Assembly (NCBI GenBank): GCA_013139225.1
Contig: WTBG01000250.1
Span: 1-6,142, forward strand
Direction: 5' to 3'
Origin: Deltaproteobacteria bacterium
Lineage (GTDB): Bacteria; Desulfobacterota; WTBG01
DNA length: 6,142 nucleotides
Under the pieces are notes generated by a model. The model did no database searches and was not told where the DNA came from. It worked only from the letters and a program-made list of their open reading frames with translations. The position numbers and the translations under genes are program-made. Positions 5,776 through 6,142 of the stretch are shown in pieces; within the stretch, counting starts at the first letter, position 1; every line of letters starts with the position of its first letter.

Positions 5776-6142
5776 GTGGAAAAACCCTGGAAAAAACATT
5801 ACACCAATGGTGTACCGGGTACTTTGCAGTATCCTAAAATAGCCATCGATGAAATGCTCAGAAATACCTCGCGAAACTATCCTGAAAATACGGCGCTCAT
5901 CTTCGGTGGAAACAGTATTAGTTACCAGGAACTTGATAACCTGGTAGATAGATTTGCAAGTGGACTATTCAATATCGGTATCAAAGAAGGTGACCGTGTA
6001 GCTTTACTCCTACCGAACTGCCCTCAAATGGTTATAGCTTTCTATAGTATTTTTAGAATAGGGGCTGTTGCTGTTCCTGCCAATCCCATGTATCAGGAGA
6101 GGGAGATTGCTTACCAGATAGAAAATTCCGGAGCTCGTACCC
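5776..6142 (+). CDS. AMP-binding acyl-CoA ligase (long-chain fatty-acid CoA ligase-like), N-terminal part
   Basis: The first 122 codons of an adenylate-forming (ANL superfamily) enzyme run off the right edge. These enzymes activate a carboxylic acid with ATP and pass the acyl group to CoA. Visible family features are an N-terminal segment ending NYPENTALIFGGNSISYQEL, followed by GIKEGDRVALLLPNCPQMV and then FRIGAVAVPANPMYQEREI, the usual order before the ATP-binding P-loop. The P-loop (TSGTTGxPK type) and later motifs lie outside the window, so activity and substrate cannot be judged. The closest resemblance is to FadD-like long- or medium-chain ligases. The start is GTG 5776-5778, supported by AAGGGGAG (5761-5768) seven bases upstream; an in-frame TGA at 5752-5754 excludes a farther start. 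It is divergent from lnt and preceded by a strong promoter with a likely operator. Confidence 0.9.
   Translation, partial: MEKPWKKHYTNGVPGTLQYPKIAIDEMLRNTSRNYPENTALIFGGNSISYQELDNLVDRFASGLFNIGIKEGDRVALLLPNCPQMVIAFYSIFRIGAVAVPANPMYQEREIAYQIENSGART

Noticed and set aside
5527..5799. A 90-codon minus-strand open frame in the lnt/ligase intergenic region
   Set aside because: It overlaps the ligase start, its promoter and operator, and the lnt promoter. It has no ribosome-binding site, its composition is low-complexity Phe/His/Ile-rich, and no family is recognisable.

Overview
The window looks like a chromosomal segment from an AT-rich, diderm (Gram-negative-type) bacterium. The main reason is a complete apolipoprotein N-acyltransferase (Lnt), which finishes lipoproteins for outer-membrane sorting. 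The intergenic regions contain degenerate palindromic repeats. From memory, similar repeats are common in uncultured environmental lineages such as anammox Planctomycetes and deltaproteobacterial or Desulfobacterota-like groups. That lineage guess is weak and rests on impression, not on any search.

Layout from left to right. Positions 1-465 hold no intact gene. The extreme left edge has an imperfect inverted repeat that may be part of an integron attC-like site. Around 221-373 on the minus strand is a short open frame that reads like the C-terminal end of an RNase H-fold exonuclease, without a start, so probably a gene remnant. Next come four intact minus-strand genes, read here from left to right: a HAD-family phosphatase (466-1140), a Ste24-type M48 membrane metalloprotease (1440-2684), peptide chain release factor 2 (prfB, 2817-3912) and lnt (3958-5481). 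The 299-base gap between the phosphatase and the protease contains a long imperfect palindrome (1222-1350). A divergent promoter region (5482-5775) separates lnt from a plus-strand acyl-CoA ligase/AMP-binding gene that runs off the right edge (5776 onward).

Transcription and function. lnt and prfB are only 45 bases apart and probably share the promoter at 5615-5642. The protease and phosphatase lie downstream on the same strand with longer gaps and may have their own promoters. prfB is split by an in-frame UGA at codon 25 and carries the classic programmed +1 frameshift signal (Shine-Dalgarno-like AGGGG, then CTT TGA). Full-length RF2 is therefore made only when RF2 is scarce. The acyl-CoA ligase has a strong sigma-70-type promoter with a perfect 6-bp inverted repeat filling most of the spacer, a likely operator. 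No clearly new multi-gene system is visible. The items most worth follow-up are the operator, the lnt leader, the intergenic palindrome and the left-edge repeat.
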